A stretch of DNA of 64,000 nt. Origin: an uncultured Lachnospiraceae bacterium (GTDB lineage: Bacteria > Bacillota > Clostridia > Lachnospirales > Lachnospiraceae). The notes under the pieces are model-generated. The model had not been told where the DNA came from, made no database searches, and saw nothing but the letters and a program-made list of their open reading frames with translations. The position numbers and the translations under genes were made by a program. The stretch covers positions 37,766-101,765 of the forward strand of contig URQQ01000007.1 of NCBI GenBank assembly GCA_900549995.1, given 5' to 3'. Positions 26,312-35,398 of the stretch are shown in pieces. The number at the start of each line of letters is the position of its first letter. Positions within the stretch are counted from its first letter, which is position 1.

Positions 26312-26341
26312 TTGACATATGAATGGAATTAATTGTATAAT
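26312..26341 (+). promoter_or_regulatory. Promoter of the major pilin gene
   Basis: Perfect -35 TTGACA (26312-26317), 18-bp spacer, perfect -10 TATAAT (26336-26341). It is among the strongest promoters in the window and leaves a ~90-nt leader before the pilin start. Confidence 0.85.
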
Positions 26342-26435
26342 AGAGTATCAAAACAGAGTATAGGATGTGTAGGCTGGGGGTAGAGATATAAACAACCTTC
26401 ATATGTCCGAGACAAAGAAAAAGGAGGAATCTAAA

Positions 26436-26894
26436 ATGATTTCAAAAATGAGAGAGAAGTGTAAAAATAAGAAAGGATTCACGCTTGTTGAGTTGATCGT
26501 TGTACTGGTTATTCTGGCGATATTGATTGCGTTGTTGGTACCAACATTAACTGGATATATTGACAAGGCGAATGAGAAAAAAGTGTTGGCAGAGGCTAAA
26601 CTGGGGTTGAATGCGGCGCAACTAAAAGAAACAGACGTGTATTCTCAAACGTCAGAAACTACTGGTTATACAGGAACAGGGGATAAGGGGTTTGACGTTT
26701 TTGCTAATAAGGCTGATAAGGGTAAAGGACAAGATGTTTGGGAATTGTCTGAGGCGAAGGATAGTGTTACGATATTTAAATATGTATCAGATGGGACAGG
26801 AAAAATAACAAGTTTGACATTTGGGAATGCGAAATACACAGCTACATATAATGATAAAGGAGAGTGGTCTACAGGGAAGACGACAACTCCATAA
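26436..26894 (+). CDS. pilA: Type IV pilin, probable major subunit
   Basis: 152 residues from ATG 26436, 8 nt after AAGGAGG. The leader MISKMREKCKNKKG is followed by FTLVELIVVLVILAILIALLVPTLTGYIDKANE, an excellent pilin alpha1-N with Glu at +5. The C-terminal head is about 100 residues, Gly/Thr/Lys-rich and without Cys. Its own very strong promoter and the terminator after the next gene suggest high expression, hence the major subunit assignment (inference). A protein with an almost identical N-terminal half is encoded on the opposite strand at 34552-35388. Confidence 0.85.
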   Translation: MISKMREKCKNKKGFTLVELIVVLVILAILIALLVPTLTGYIDKANEKKVLAEAKLGLNAAQLKETDVYSQTSETTGYTGTGDKGFDVFANKADKGKGQDVWELSEAKDSVTIFKYVSDGTGKITSLTFGNAKYTATYNDKGEWSTGKTTTP

Positions 26895-26913
26895 TAAAAA
26901 TTAAAGGATAATC

Positions 26914-27366
26914 ATGTCAGATAATAAAGAAACCATAACCAAGAAAAAAACTGAAAAAAGGCTAAACTGGCGAAACACATGCATTATCATCTTAATCGCT
27001 GTTCTCGCTATCCTTTTGGGTTTTCTAACTTTCTGGCATTACAGTCATTTATTTCAGGCTCGTCAGACATTGATGTCGGCCAAAACTGTACGTTTATCAG
27101 CAAAAGCCGTTTCCTATGATTATTATGGCAACTTACAGTCTATGATGGATCATTCGAATAAAAACGGATTGAAAACTGATGCAGAAGAAAGTATTCTTAA
27201 GACGGCTGGTGCATCTGGCAGGATTGAGTACATAGAATTCAATGAAAGTCAGATGGAAGTGACGGAGATGATTTATTCTGAGGATGACTACGCTGTGCGG
27301 TTCCAGCTGAAAGAAGATGAACCGGTGTGGACGGTTTACCGTCTGGATGAAATTGTAAGATATTAG
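26914..27366 (+). CDS. Bitopic membrane protein of unknown function in the pilus locus
   Basis: 150 residues. A charged N-terminus (SDNKETITKKKTEKRLNWRN) is followed by one membrane helix (residues ~24-44) and an outer domain of about 100 residues. The outer part contains AESILKTAGASGRIEYIEFNE and VRFQLKEDEPVWTVYRLD, compatible with a small alpha/beta fold. It is not a prepilin, since no Gly-(F/M)-T-x-x-E motif is present. It lies 19 bp after the pilA gene and shares its promoter and terminator, which suggests a role in pilin stability or assembly. I do not recognise a family. Confidence 0.6.
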   Translation: MSDNKETITKKKTEKRLNWRNTCIIILIAVLAILLGFLTFWHYSHLFQARQTLMSAKTVRLSAKAVSYDYYGNLQSMMDHSNKNGLKTDAEESILKTAGASGRIEYIEFNESQMEVTEMIYSEDDYAVRFQLKEDEPVWTVYRLDEIVRY

Positions 27367-27371
27367 CAGAT

Positions 27372-27401
27372 GCCTTTTGCAGATTCATTTCTGCAAAAGG
27401 C
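27372..27401 (+). terminator. Terminator of the pilA unit
   Basis: Perfect 12-bp stem GCCTTTTGCAGA / TCTGCAAAAGGC with a 6-nt loop, followed by A-C-TTTTT. Confidence 0.9.
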
Positions 27402-27470
27402 ACTTTTTGTAACCATTTACAAGAAGAGTTGTCGTTTTTCAAATTATAACTATCTCATTGGGGAGATTTT

Positions 27471-28259
27471 ATGGTATTATTAAATATAGTGATTTATGCT
27501 TTGATTTTTATGTTTGGGGCTTCGGTTTTTTCGTTTGTGAATGTCTTAATATACCGTGTGCCGAGACATTTGCCTTTTGGAAATGAAAGAAGTTTCTGTC
27601 CTTCCTGTGGGAATATGCTGAAGGGGTACGATATGGTTCCGGTTTTCAGTTATTTGGTTCTGGGAGGGAAATGCAGATTTTGTAAAGAGCGGATATCTAT
27701 GCGTTATCCGGTCATTGAATTGATGGGCGGTCTGATGGCCGTGTTTACATTTCATTACTATGGATATGACGGAATGTACAGCTTGAAAGTGTTTGGGCAG
27801 GTGGGAATTGTATTTTCCATTTTGGCGCTTTTGACAGCGGTTGCATTCGTTGATATAGATACAATGGAGATACCGAATGGGTTTGTGATTGCAATATTGA
27901 TCTGCGGAATACTGTCAATGTTGTTTTTCCCTGAACTTTCGCTTTCTTCGAGGGCAATTGGTATTTTCTCAATCAGTGTTCCACTGGCACTGATTACTTT
28001 TGCAGTTCCGGGGGCATTCGGAGGCGGTGATATCAAGCTGATGGCGGCACTTGGGATCTTTCTGGGATGGAAACTGAGTATTGTTGCGTTCTTTCTGGCA
28101 GTATTGACAGGAGGAAGTTACGGGATCTATCTGCTTGCATCGAGAAAAAAGGGAAGAAAAGAGCATTTTGCCTTTGGGCCATTCTTGTGTGTCGGAACGG
28201 CGGTATCGATTTTTTACGGGTACCAGTGGATTGACTGGTATCTTGGGTTTTTACGATAA
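27471..28259 (+). CDS. pilD: Prepilin peptidase (A24 family)
   Basis: 262 residues with about seven to eight membrane helices. The N-terminal CPSC...CRFC tetracysteine (residues ~44-70) and RVPRHLPFGNERSFCPSC form the usual zinc-binding, methyltransferase-associated domain. The catalytic Asp pair is visible in FVDIDTMEIP and GGGDIKLM. It cleaves the class III leader of prepilins after Gly and methylates the new N-terminus. GGGGAG precedes ATG 27471. It opens the assembly-machinery part of the locus, upstream of PilC. Confidence 0.92.
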   Translation: MVLLNIVIYALIFMFGASVFSFVNVLIYRVPRHLPFGNERSFCPSCGNMLKGYDMVPVFSYLVLGGKCRFCKERISMRYPVIELMGGLMAVFTFHYYGYDGMYSLKVFGQVGIVFSILALLTAVAFVDIDTMEIPNGFVIAILICGILSMLFFPELSLSSRAIGIFSISVPLALITFAVPGAFGGGDIKLMAALGIFLGWKLSIVAFFLAVLTGGSYGIYLLASRKKGRKEHFAFGPFLCVGTAVSIFYGYQWIDWYLGFLR

Positions 28260-28279
28260 GATTTGATCGGGAGGTTGCA

Positions 28280-29482
28280 ATGCCGAAGTATAAGTATAAA
28301 GCAAAGAATGAGAATGGCAAAGTCGTCAGGGGAACGATGGAGGCCGCAGATGAGAAGGCGCTGTACCAGTTTTTGAAATCAGAGGGGAAGTACCTTGTGA
28401 GTTCCGTGGATGCGGAAGGAGATAAAAAGAGCCAGGGGAAAATCAAGACGAAAGTTTTGATTGATTTCTGCAGACAGTTAGGGGCGCTTCTGGATGCTGG
28501 GGTGACTCTTGTCCGGGCGCTCAATATTATTGCAGAGGAAGAAGGGCTGGATCCCAGGTACCGGATGATTTATCTCAGCGTACTGGCGCTGATCCGGCAG
28601 GGAGTTCCGCTCTCAGAAGCGATGGAACAGCAGGGAAATGCATTTCCGATACTTCTGATCAGCATGATCCGTTCTGCTGAGGCGAACGGTAACATTGACC
28701 AGACCGCCAAGAGGATGGCAAATCATTATGAAAAAGAGCGGAAGCTGAATGGAAAAGTGACAAGCGCAATGATTTATCCGGTCATCTTGAGTATTCTTCT
28801 TGTCATTGTTATTATCTTTGTCCTGACCTACATGGTTCCGCAGTTTGATGACATTTTCAGCTCGATGGAATCGCTGCCGCTTCCGACGGTCATTCTATTG
28901 GGAATCAGTGACGGGCTTAAGAATCACTGGCTTGCAGTCATTATAACAGTTGCGGTTGTTGTGATTGGGTTTCGGCTGCTGTTACGGATACCGGCAGTCA
29001 AGCTTACGATGGATAAGATAAAATTAAAACTGCCGATTATCGGGAAACTGCTTCGCAGGATTTATACAGCCAGATTTGCGAGGACGCTGAGCTCGCTGTA
29101 TGGGAGCGGACTTCCGATTGTGACGGCTCTTCAGATTGGCAAGAGTACAATCGGAAATCTCTATATTGAATCACAGTTTGACGCAGTCATTGCGAAAGTC
29201 CGGGCGGGAGAAGCATTGTCTTCCTCGCTGTCAGAAATAGATGGATTTATCAAAAAGCTTTCTTCCACAATTCTTGTAGGGGAAGAGACGGGAAGTCTGG
29301 ATGACATGCTGGATTCTACGGCGGAGAGTCTGGATTATGAAGCAGAGAAGGCTCTGGAGAAGATGGTATCGCTTCTGGAACCGGTACTGATTATCATCAT
29401 GGGACTTGTGATAGGATTTGTAGTAGTTGCGGTTATTCTGCCGGTATATCAATCCTATTCCACCATAGGCCAGGGACTTTAG
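28280..29482 (+). CDS. pilC: Type IV pilus inner-membrane platform protein
   Basis: 400 residues, the normal size of PilC/GspF. Two GspF domains are visible, each with a KVTSAMIYPVI-type or GLPIVTAL-type segment, and there are three membrane helices: after TSAMIYPVILSILLVIVIIFV, around 210-230, and near the C-terminus LIIIMGLVIGFVVVAVILPV. PilC is the polytopic platform on which PilB and PilT act. It starts after GGGAGG, 20 bp behind the prepilin peptidase gene, and is followed 13 bp later by the PilMN fusion gene. Confidence 0.92.
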   Translation: MPKYKYKAKNENGKVVRGTMEAADEKALYQFLKSEGKYLVSSVDAEGDKKSQGKIKTKVLIDFCRQLGALLDAGVTLVRALNIIAEEEGLDPRYRMIYLSVLALIRQGVPLSEAMEQQGNAFPILLISMIRSAEANGNIDQTAKRMANHYEKERKLNGKVTSAMIYPVILSILLVIVIIFVLTYMVPQFDDIFSSMESLPLPTVILLGISDGLKNHWLAVIITVAVVVIGFRLLLRIPAVKLTMDKIKLKLPIIGKLLRRIYTARFARTLSSLYGSGLPIVTALQIGKSTIGNLYIESQFDAVIAKVRAGEALSSSLSEIDGFIKKLSSTILVGEETGSLDDMLDSTAESLDYEAEKALEKMVSLLEPVLIIIMGLVIGFVVVAVILPVYQSYSTIGQGL

Positions 29483-29495
29483 GAGGATACTATAT

Positions 29496-30998
29496 ATGGG
29501 GACATCAGTTTATTTATCGAATGATAATATACAGATCGTAGAAGGAGACTTTTCGAAAAGCCAGATTGTGGTTCATAAGATTTATAATATCAGGATTCCG
29601 GAAGGCGCCATGTTAAATGGTGTTATTATCTCCGACTACCTGTTTGGAGAAGCGATACAGTCGGTCTGGGACAAATATCATCTGCCAAAATCGGGCATAC
29701 GTCTCGTAGTTGAGAGTACACAGTTTTTTACAAGGGTCGTGACCGCTCCAAAGCAGAATGACAAGAAAATGATTGAGCTGGTTAAGAAAGAATTTTCCGA
29801 GATCGAACAGCAGGAGAAGTATCTGTTTGATTACCGGATTATGGAGGAGAATAAAAAGACCGGGCTGTGTCAGGTGATCTGTTCTGTTGTAGATGCTGAT
29901 TTTATTAAGAGCTATGCAGAGTTTTTCAAGGAAAAGCAGATTGGAATTGAGAGTATTGATGTTGCGTTAAATGCGCAGTTAAAAGTATATGAGAAGATTC
30001 CTCAGATTACAGAGCATACATTTATCACGTCCATTCTGGACGGCAGCAATCTGATCAATACGCTGATTGTGCAGGGGAAATTCAAGTATACAAGCAGGAG
30101 CAGGATTTTCAGTGATTCCGGGACGGAAGATTTCGGAATGGAAGTTGCGAGAACGATCAGTTCTATCATGCAGTTCCACTCGGCGGAGAAGATCGAACAG
30201 CCGATAGAGTCTGTATTCCTGGGCGGATTTGATGAGGAGAATTATGGGCACTGTGCGTCACTGATCCGTGAACTGGGACTGAGTGCAGAAAGACCCGAGC
30301 AGGAGTACGGAGTGAGAATGCCGTCCAATGACGCGGTATATTCTGATTACAGCCTGGCGGGTGACAAGGCAATGCTGCTTGATTATACCTATGCCATCGG
30401 GGGTCTGGATGCGGAGAAAAAGGATTTGAATTACCTCAGGCGTTACCAGATGGGGCAGAAGGCGGAGAATACGGTCGCTGTGCCCTGGAAGGCATTTCTG
30501 CCGGCAGGAATCGTGGTAGCGGCAGGGATTGTGGCATCGGCGGTTCTGCTGACCATGAATTTTATGCAGGATAGAAAACTTGACGAGGCGAACAGTTATC
30601 TGGTCAGCGATGCAAATATTCAGAAATACGATGAGATCAAGGCGCTGGAGTCAGAGGCGGATCTTCAGGACCGGAGCATTGAGACAGGCAATCTTGCGTG
30701 GAAAATCATAGATTCCTATCCGGTTGCCGATTCTGCGGTTGAGCAGGCGGTAAAGAATTGTGCGGGTGATAAAGTTTCGATCACGGTTGATTCCTACGAG
30801 GCGGCAACAGGAACTTATAAGTTCACTGCAATGGCTGCGGAGGTAACGGACATCTATGAGTTTATTAAGCAGCTGATTGAGACGGAACAGTTTGCGGATC
30901 TGGAGTATTCAGGGTATAACTTTACTGAGAATACGGGGCAGTATGATATTCATGTAAGCGGATATCTGAGTGAGTCAGCCGGAAAGCAGGGTGAGTAG
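29496..30998 (+). CDS. pilMN: PilM-PilN fusion protein
   Basis: 500 residues. The first ~310 residues are an actin-like PilM with the typical opening (SVYLSNDNIQIVEG), FTSILDGSNLINT-like phosphate-binding region and LGGFDEENYG. A membrane helix lies at about 335-355 (AFLPAGIVVAAGIVASAVLL) and the rest is PilN-like with a coiled segment and a ferredoxin-like head. Separate PilM and PilN are common; a single fused protein is known in Clostridioides difficile. It would link the cytoplasmic motor to the periplasm-facing side. GGAGG precedes the start. The gene is followed by pilO 1 bp later. Confidence 0.88.
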   Translation: MGTSVYLSNDNIQIVEGDFSKSQIVVHKIYNIRIPEGAMLNGVIISDYLFGEAIQSVWDKYHLPKSGIRLVVESTQFFTRVVTAPKQNDKKMIELVKKEFSEIEQQEKYLFDYRIMEENKKTGLCQVICSVVDADFIKSYAEFFKEKQIGIESIDVALNAQLKVYEKIPQITEHTFITSILDGSNLINTLIVQGKFKYTSRSRIFSDSGTEDFGMEVARTISSIMQFHSAEKIEQPIESVFLGGFDEENYGHCASLIRELGLSAERPEQEYGVRMPSNDAVYSDYSLAGDKAMLLDYTYAIGGLDAEKKDLNYLRRYQMGQKAENTVAVPWKAFLPAGIVVAAGIVASAVLLTMNFMQDRKLDEANSYLVSDANIQKYDEIKALESEADLQDRSIETGNLAWKIIDSYPVADSAVEQAVKNCAGDKVSITVDSYEAATGTYKFTAMAAEVTDIYEFIKQLIETEQFADLEYSGYNFTENTGQYDIHVSGYLSESAGKQGE

Positions 30999-30999
30999 T

Positions 31000-31698
31000 A
31001 TGAAGTTGGATTTTACATTGACAAAGCGTGACAAAACACTGCTTCAAATATTAAGTGTGATACTTGCAGCTGTACTTTTTATGAGCCTTCTGATTTTACC
31101 GCAGTGGAATAAGTATACGGACGGAAAAGTCAAACTTACGGATGTACAGCAGAAACAACAGGATATGGAACTTGTGATTGCCTCGGAAAATGCGGTACAG
31201 GAACGGATCAAGAAGGGAAAGGAAGAATTTACTGTAGTGACGGCTGACTTCTATCCGATGATGGAGTCCCATGCAATTGAGCGGATGATCACAAGACTGG
31301 CTCTGGATAATGGCCTGACAGCCAGAGACTTTGACATCTCAAGCAGGCCGTCAGCAAGTACGCTGGAACCGTACTTCGCGTCTATGGCAGCGTTTGAGAT
31401 GGGGCTGACAGAAGAAGCGGGGAAAGATTCTGATAACACGGAAGCATCGGGGACAGACGGAGCAGAAAACGGAAGTGTGGATCAGGATGTGATTTACTCT
31501 TCTATGGTAAAGGCAACAGTGCTTGGACATCTGGACAACATCAAAGCGATGATTGATTCGCTGTACAATAATTTTCCGGCGATCCGGATTACATCATATT
31601 CGATCAATTCAGAAAGTGCAATGAATGCAGATACAGGAGCACAGACGGATCTGTCTACATTGTCCCTGGAGCTTGAAGTATATATGTGCCAAAAATAA
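31000..31698 (+). CDS. pilO: PilO-like alignment protein
   Basis: 232 residues from ATG 31000, which overlaps the region just after the pilMN stop; the open frame starts earlier but within pilMN. A short cytoplasmic N-terminus is followed by one helix (residues ~15-35, ILSVILAAVLFMSLLIL), a coiled coil (KLTDVQQKQQDMELVIASEN) and a ferredoxin-like domain (VKATVLGHLDNIKAMIDSLY). This is the PilO layout. A low-complexity acidic linker (DNTEASGTDGAENG) is inserted before the last domain. PilO pairs with PilN in the inner-membrane alignment complex. Confidence 0.85.
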   Translation: MKLDFTLTKRDKTLLQILSVILAAVLFMSLLILPQWNKYTDGKVKLTDVQQKQQDMELVIASENAVQERIKKGKEEFTVVTADFYPMMESHAIERMITRLALDNGLTARDFDISSRPSASTLEPYFASMAAFEMGLTEEAGKDSDNTEASGTDGAENGSVDQDVIYSSMVKATVLGHLDNIKAMIDSLYNNFPAIRITSYSINSESAMNADTGAQTDLSTLSLELEVYMCQK

Positions 31699-31718
31699 TG
31701 AGGGAAGCAGGTTGTTGT

Positions 31719-33392
31719 ATGAAGAATATACCAATCGGAGAAGTATTACAGGAATACGGATATATCACAGAGGAGCAGGTACAGCAGGCGCTGGCCTACC
31801 AGAAGGAACATTCTGGCATGAGGCTTGGACAGATTCTGATCGAACTTGGATTCGTAACAGAACGTCAGATGCTGGAAGCTCTGGCGCAGAGGCTTGATCT
31901 GACGACGATGAACATGTCGGAGACGGCGGTGGATGTGGAGGCGGTTTCAAAAATACCGCGCCAGCTTGCGTTTAAATATCATATACTGGCATTTGCAGTC
32001 AAAGGGAATAATCTTTCCGTTGTAGTGAATGATCCTCTGAACTTTTACGCACTTGAGGATATCCGTCAGCTGACGAATATGCATCTTGACATCTATCTTA
32101 CAGAGCTTGCGCCGTTACTGAATGCGATTGACTATTATTACGCAGAGGTTTCTGCCAAACAGGCCGCAGTGCAGGCGAATGCAAGTATAGAGCAGGTAGA
32201 GGAGGCCGTCATTGATGAAGTGTCCAGTGAGATTGACAGTGATGTGCCAGTCATTAAGCTTTTGAATTCACTTGTCATGCGAGCATATAATACGAATGCC
32301 AGTGATATACATATTGAACCGTTTGAACAGGAAACACTGGTAAGGATGAGAATTGACGGTGTCCTGATTGATTACGTGACGTTGAAGCGTTCTCTTCATA
32401 TGTCGCTGATTGCCCGTATCAAGATTATGGGTGGAATGGATATCGCAGAAAAGAGAATTCCCCAGGATGGTCATTTCAAAATCAAGCTTGGGGAGGAGAA
32501 TATCAACATTCGTGTCTCCGTGATCCCTACCGTATTCGGAGAGAAATCGGTGCTCCGTCTGCTGAGTAATAAGTCGGTCATTGACCACAGCGGGACCTTC
32601 GGAATGCTGGAACCTAATTATAAGCTGTTCCGTTCTTTTCTGGAGTCGCCTAACGGCATTATCTATCTGACAGGCCCGACAGGATCCGGAAAAACGACAA
32701 CGCTTTACATGGTGTTAGAGACACTTCTGAAGAGGAGCATCAATATATCGACGATTGAAGACCCGGTGGAGAAGAACCTGAACCGTGTAAACCAGATGCA
32801 GGTGAATCCGATGTCCGGCCTGACATTCGAAAGTGGTCTCCGTGCTCTGCTGCGTCAGGATCCTGACGTGATCATGGTTGGAGAGACGAGGGACTCTGAG
32901 ACGGCGTCTATCTCTGTAAGAGCTGCCATCACAGGACATCTTGTGCTGTCGACGCTTCATACGAACAATGCCATTTCTTCCATTGTCCGTCTGATCGACA
33001 TGGGGCTGGAACCGTACATGATTGCAAATTCACTGGTTGGTGTTGTGGCACAGAGGCTGATGCGTAAAGTGTGTCCGGACTGCTGTGAAATCGTTGAGAC
33101 AACAGAGATGGAGAAGCGTCTGCTTGGAGAGGATACGGAGACTGTGAAGAAGGCAGTCGGGTGCCCGAAATGTAATAACACCGGATACCGCGGGCGTATT
33201 GCAATTCATGAGATTGCAGCTATTGACGCAGAGATACGCAGGATGATTACCGAAGGAAAGAGCATGGAAGATATCCAGGATTATGCGGTAGCAGAACAGG
33301 GGATGAAGACGCTTCAGCAGAGTGCGGCTGATTTTGTTAAGGCCGGTATCACTACGATGGAGGAGTTCTGGAAGATTGCCTATTATGTATAG
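31719..33392 (+). CDS. pilB: Pilus extension ATPase
   Basis: 557 residues from ATG 31719, set by AGCAGG 7 nt upstream; earlier in-frame ATGs overlap pilO and have no ribosome site. An N-terminal MshEN-type domain (QEYGYITEEQVQQALAYQ and GFVTERQMLEALA) precedes the GspE/PilB ATPase. Walker A is GPTGSGKTT (about residue 318), with the Asp box SDIHIEP and the Walker B region RALLRQDPDVIMVGE. A zinc tetracysteine (CPDC and CPKC near 450-480) follows. MshEN domains bind cyclic di-GMP in several PilB proteins, so direct control by c-di-GMP is possible (inference). Confidence 0.93.
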   Translation: MKNIPIGEVLQEYGYITEEQVQQALAYQKEHSGMRLGQILIELGFVTERQMLEALAQRLDLTTMNMSETAVDVEAVSKIPRQLAFKYHILAFAVKGNNLSVVVNDPLNFYALEDIRQLTNMHLDIYLTELAPLLNAIDYYYAEVSAKQAAVQANASIEQVEEAVIDEVSSEIDSDVPVIKLLNSLVMRAYNTNASDIHIEPFEQETLVRMRIDGVLIDYVTLKRSLHMSLIARIKIMGGMDIAEKRIPQDGHFKIKLGEENINIRVSVIPTVFGEKSVLRLLSNKSVIDHSGTFGMLEPNYKLFRSFLESPNGIIYLTGPTGSGKTTTLYMVLETLLKRSINISTIEDPVEKNLNRVNQMQVNPMSGLTFESGLRALLRQDPDVIMVGETRDSETASISVRAAITGHLVLSTLHTNNAISSIVRLIDMGLEPYMIANSLVGVVAQRLMRKVCPDCCEIVETTEMEKRLLGEDTETVKKAVGCPKCNNTGYRGRIAIHEIAAIDAEIRRMITEGKSMEDIQDYAVAEQGMKTLQQSAADFVKAGITTMEEFWKIAYYV

Positions 33393-33429
33393 AAGAGAAT
33401 AAGAAACCCGGATGACGGAGGAGACGAAG

Positions 33430-34479
33430 ATGGGAAGTTTGGAAGACATTATTTTATTGGCGAGGGAAATGAATGCATCGGATATCCATATTTCGGAAGG
33501 ACTTCCGATGACATTTCGAATCTTTGGACAGCTGAAAGAGGGACCGGTACAGATTTCTGCGGAAGAGACGAGGGACATGATTCTGTCGGTGCTTAATGTA
33601 AAACAGAGAGAGTGGCTTGAGGAAGAGGAAGACCTGGACTTTGCAATACAGACAAAAGACGGCAACCGGCAGCGTGTCAATGTATTCCGCCAACAGGGAA
33701 AGCTTGCGGCGACCATCAGGCTTTTGAACAACCATATCCCATCTCTGGAGGAACTGGGGCTTCCGAAAGTTCTGCAGGATCTTGCAGACCAGCCAAGAGG
33801 GCTGATTCTTGTGACAGGGCCTACCGGAAGCGGTAAATCGACAACGCTTGCGGCGATGATTGATTATATCAACCGCAGAAGGGCAGAACATATCCTGACA
33901 ATTGAAGACCCGATCGAGTATGTGTATCATCAGGATAAATCACTGATCCATCAGCGGGAGGTCGGAATGGATGTCAAAGATTTTGCCTCGGCACTGCGCT
34001 CCGCGCTCCGTGAAGACCCGGATGTTATCCTGGTAGGTGAGATGCGTGATTACGAGACCATTTCAGCCGCACTGACGGCAGCTGAGACAGGGCATCTTGT
34101 CATGTCTACTCTTCATACGACCGGAGCGGCGCAGACCATCGACCGTATTGTTGATGCCTGCCCGGCAAGTGCACAGAACCAGATTCGTACACAGCTTGCA
34201 GGGATTTTAAAAGGAGTAATCACCCAGTGTCTGATGCCAAGAGATGACAGAGAGGGAAGAGTGGCTGCGACAGAAGTTCTGATCGGGACGGACGCCGCTT
34301 TAAACCTGATCCGTGAGAATAAATGCCATCAGATGAACACCATCATGCAGTCTGGGATGTCCAAAGGGATGCATACATTGAACGGGGATCTGGCAAGACT
34401 CGTAAAGATCGGAAAGATTTCTGTAGAGAGTGCAAGAAAATACTCCAATGATCTGCATGATCTTGACCAGTATCTATAG
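33430..34479 (+). CDS. pilT: Pilus retraction ATPase
   Basis: 349 residues from ATG 33430; GGAGGAG at 33417 decides this start over ATG 33412. It shows SDIHISEGLPMTFRIFG, Walker A GPTGSGKST (near residue 129), the His box MSTLHTTGAAQTIDRIVD and Walker B SALREDPDVILVGEMRD. There is no MshEN or zinc domain, and the C-terminal IMQSGMSKGMHTLNGDLARL is typical of PilT. It would drive pilus retraction, so twitching or uptake is possible. It closes the plus-strand operon at a strong hairpin terminator. Confidence 0.92.
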   Translation: MGSLEDIILLAREMNASDIHISEGLPMTFRIFGQLKEGPVQISAEETRDMILSVLNVKQREWLEEEEDLDFAIQTKDGNRQRVNVFRQQGKLAATIRLLNNHIPSLEELGLPKVLQDLADQPRGLILVTGPTGSGKSTTLAAMIDYINRRRAEHILTIEDPIEYVYHQDKSLIHQREVGMDVKDFASALRSALREDPDVILVGEMRDYETISAALTAAETGHLVMSTLHTTGAAQTIDRIVDACPASAQNQIRTQLAGILKGVITQCLMPRDDREGRVAATEVLIGTDAALNLIRENKCHQMNTIMQSGMSKGMHTLNGDLARLVKIGKISVESARKYSNDLHDLDQYL

Positions 34480-34502
34480 AAATGATCGTGAATAAGAGAA
34501 AG

Positions 34503-34549
34503 AAAATGCATGGGATAACGAGAAGACAGGTTATTCCATGCATTTTTTT
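34503..34549. terminator. Bidirectional terminator
   Basis: A 17-bp stem (34503-34519 with 34530-34546, one G-U) with A-rich left and T-rich right arms. It separates the convergent pilT and minus-strand pilin genes. Confidence 0.9.
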
Positions 34550-34551
34550 AT

Positions 34552-35388
34552 TTAGCCCAGGGATGCTGCTTCCCACCGGGAAGATTCAGAAATGTCGATT
34601 TCAGCACCGCGGTCTGATATGCTGGTTGTATCGTAGCGGTTATAGCCGTTGCGATGGACATAATATGTACCTTGATAGTAAATCAGACCTGATGAAGCCT
34701 GACCGACTGCATTATTACCCTTAAAATCAGCAGCTAAATAAATTTCGCCGTTTTTGTCATAAAAAGGTTTCCATACAATTTTATCTACGTCAAGTTTGTC
34801 ATCAACAAAATCATATGATTTAAGGATTGCTTTTTCATTACTGTTTAGGTTGGGAAGTTTTCCACCATTTTTTTCCATTAGTTTTTTTTGTAATGCCTGA
34901 GTAGTTTTATAGTCGCCGGAAACAAAGGTAAAGTTATTGTCTTTGGCTAATTGATTCGATAGAGTCGTAAGTCCTTTGGCAGTTCCCATCAGATAACCTG
35001 ATTCTAAAATCGTGTACTTTTTATCCTTATATTGTACTGTGATGTTTTTCCTAGAAGTGTAGATGAGTACAGTTACAGCTGCATTTTCATTGTTAAATTC
35101 CCAGTAATCGATGTTCCCATCTACTTCGGCTAATTTTAGAATATCGTCTGTCAATTTATACATTTCCGCCTCAGAGAACTCATCTTTGCCATATAAACTG
35201 CTGGCTGTTGTCTGTGTAGCCACGACAACCTGCCGGCATTCGGTCATTGCTGCTTTTTGATTTGCCTTATCTATGTAGCCGGTGAGCGCCGGGACAAGGA
35301 GGGCAATCAGGATCGCGAGTATGACGAGCACTACAATCAGTTCTACGAGAGTAAAGCCTTTGGAATATTTTTTGGTTTTTTTATACAT
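34552..35388 (-). CDS. Large-headed type IV pilin (minus strand, second gene)
   Basis: 278 residues from the ATG at 35388, set by AAGGAGGCACTA. The leader MYKKTKKYSKG and FTLVELIVVLVILAILIALLVPALTGYIDKANQ match the pilA N-terminus almost residue for residue, although the codons differ. The head is ~240 residues, twice the size of pilA. Its end (DKNGEIYLAADF, LIYYQGTYYVHRNGYNRYD) resembles the end of the upstream neighbour. It lies 10 bp behind that gene in a two-gene operon running against the pil operon, so it is probably an alternative or accessory pilin. Cys residues are absent apart from one near the helix. Confidence 0.8.
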   Translation of the reverse strand: MYKKTKKYSKGFTLVELIVVLVILAILIALLVPALTGYIDKANQKAAMTECRQVVVATQTTASSLYGKDEFSEAEMYKLTDDILKLAEVDGNIDYWEFNNENAAVTVLIYTSRKNITVQYKDKKYTILESGYLMGTAKGLTTLSNQLAKDNNFTFVSGDYKTTQALQKKLMEKNGGKLPNLNSNEKAILKSYDFVDDKLDVDKIVWKPFYDKNGEIYLAADFKGNNAVGQASSGLIYYQGTYYVHRNGYNRYDTTSISDRGAEIDISESSRWEAASLG

Positions 35389-35398
35389 TAGTGCCTCC

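Noticed and set aside
26200..26435. Possible cyclic-di-GMP riboswitch in front of pilA
   Set aside because: A GGTAAAC stretch and a hairpin suggested a class I aptamer, but the expected ACGCAAAGC block after the first stem is missing, and class II features also do not match.
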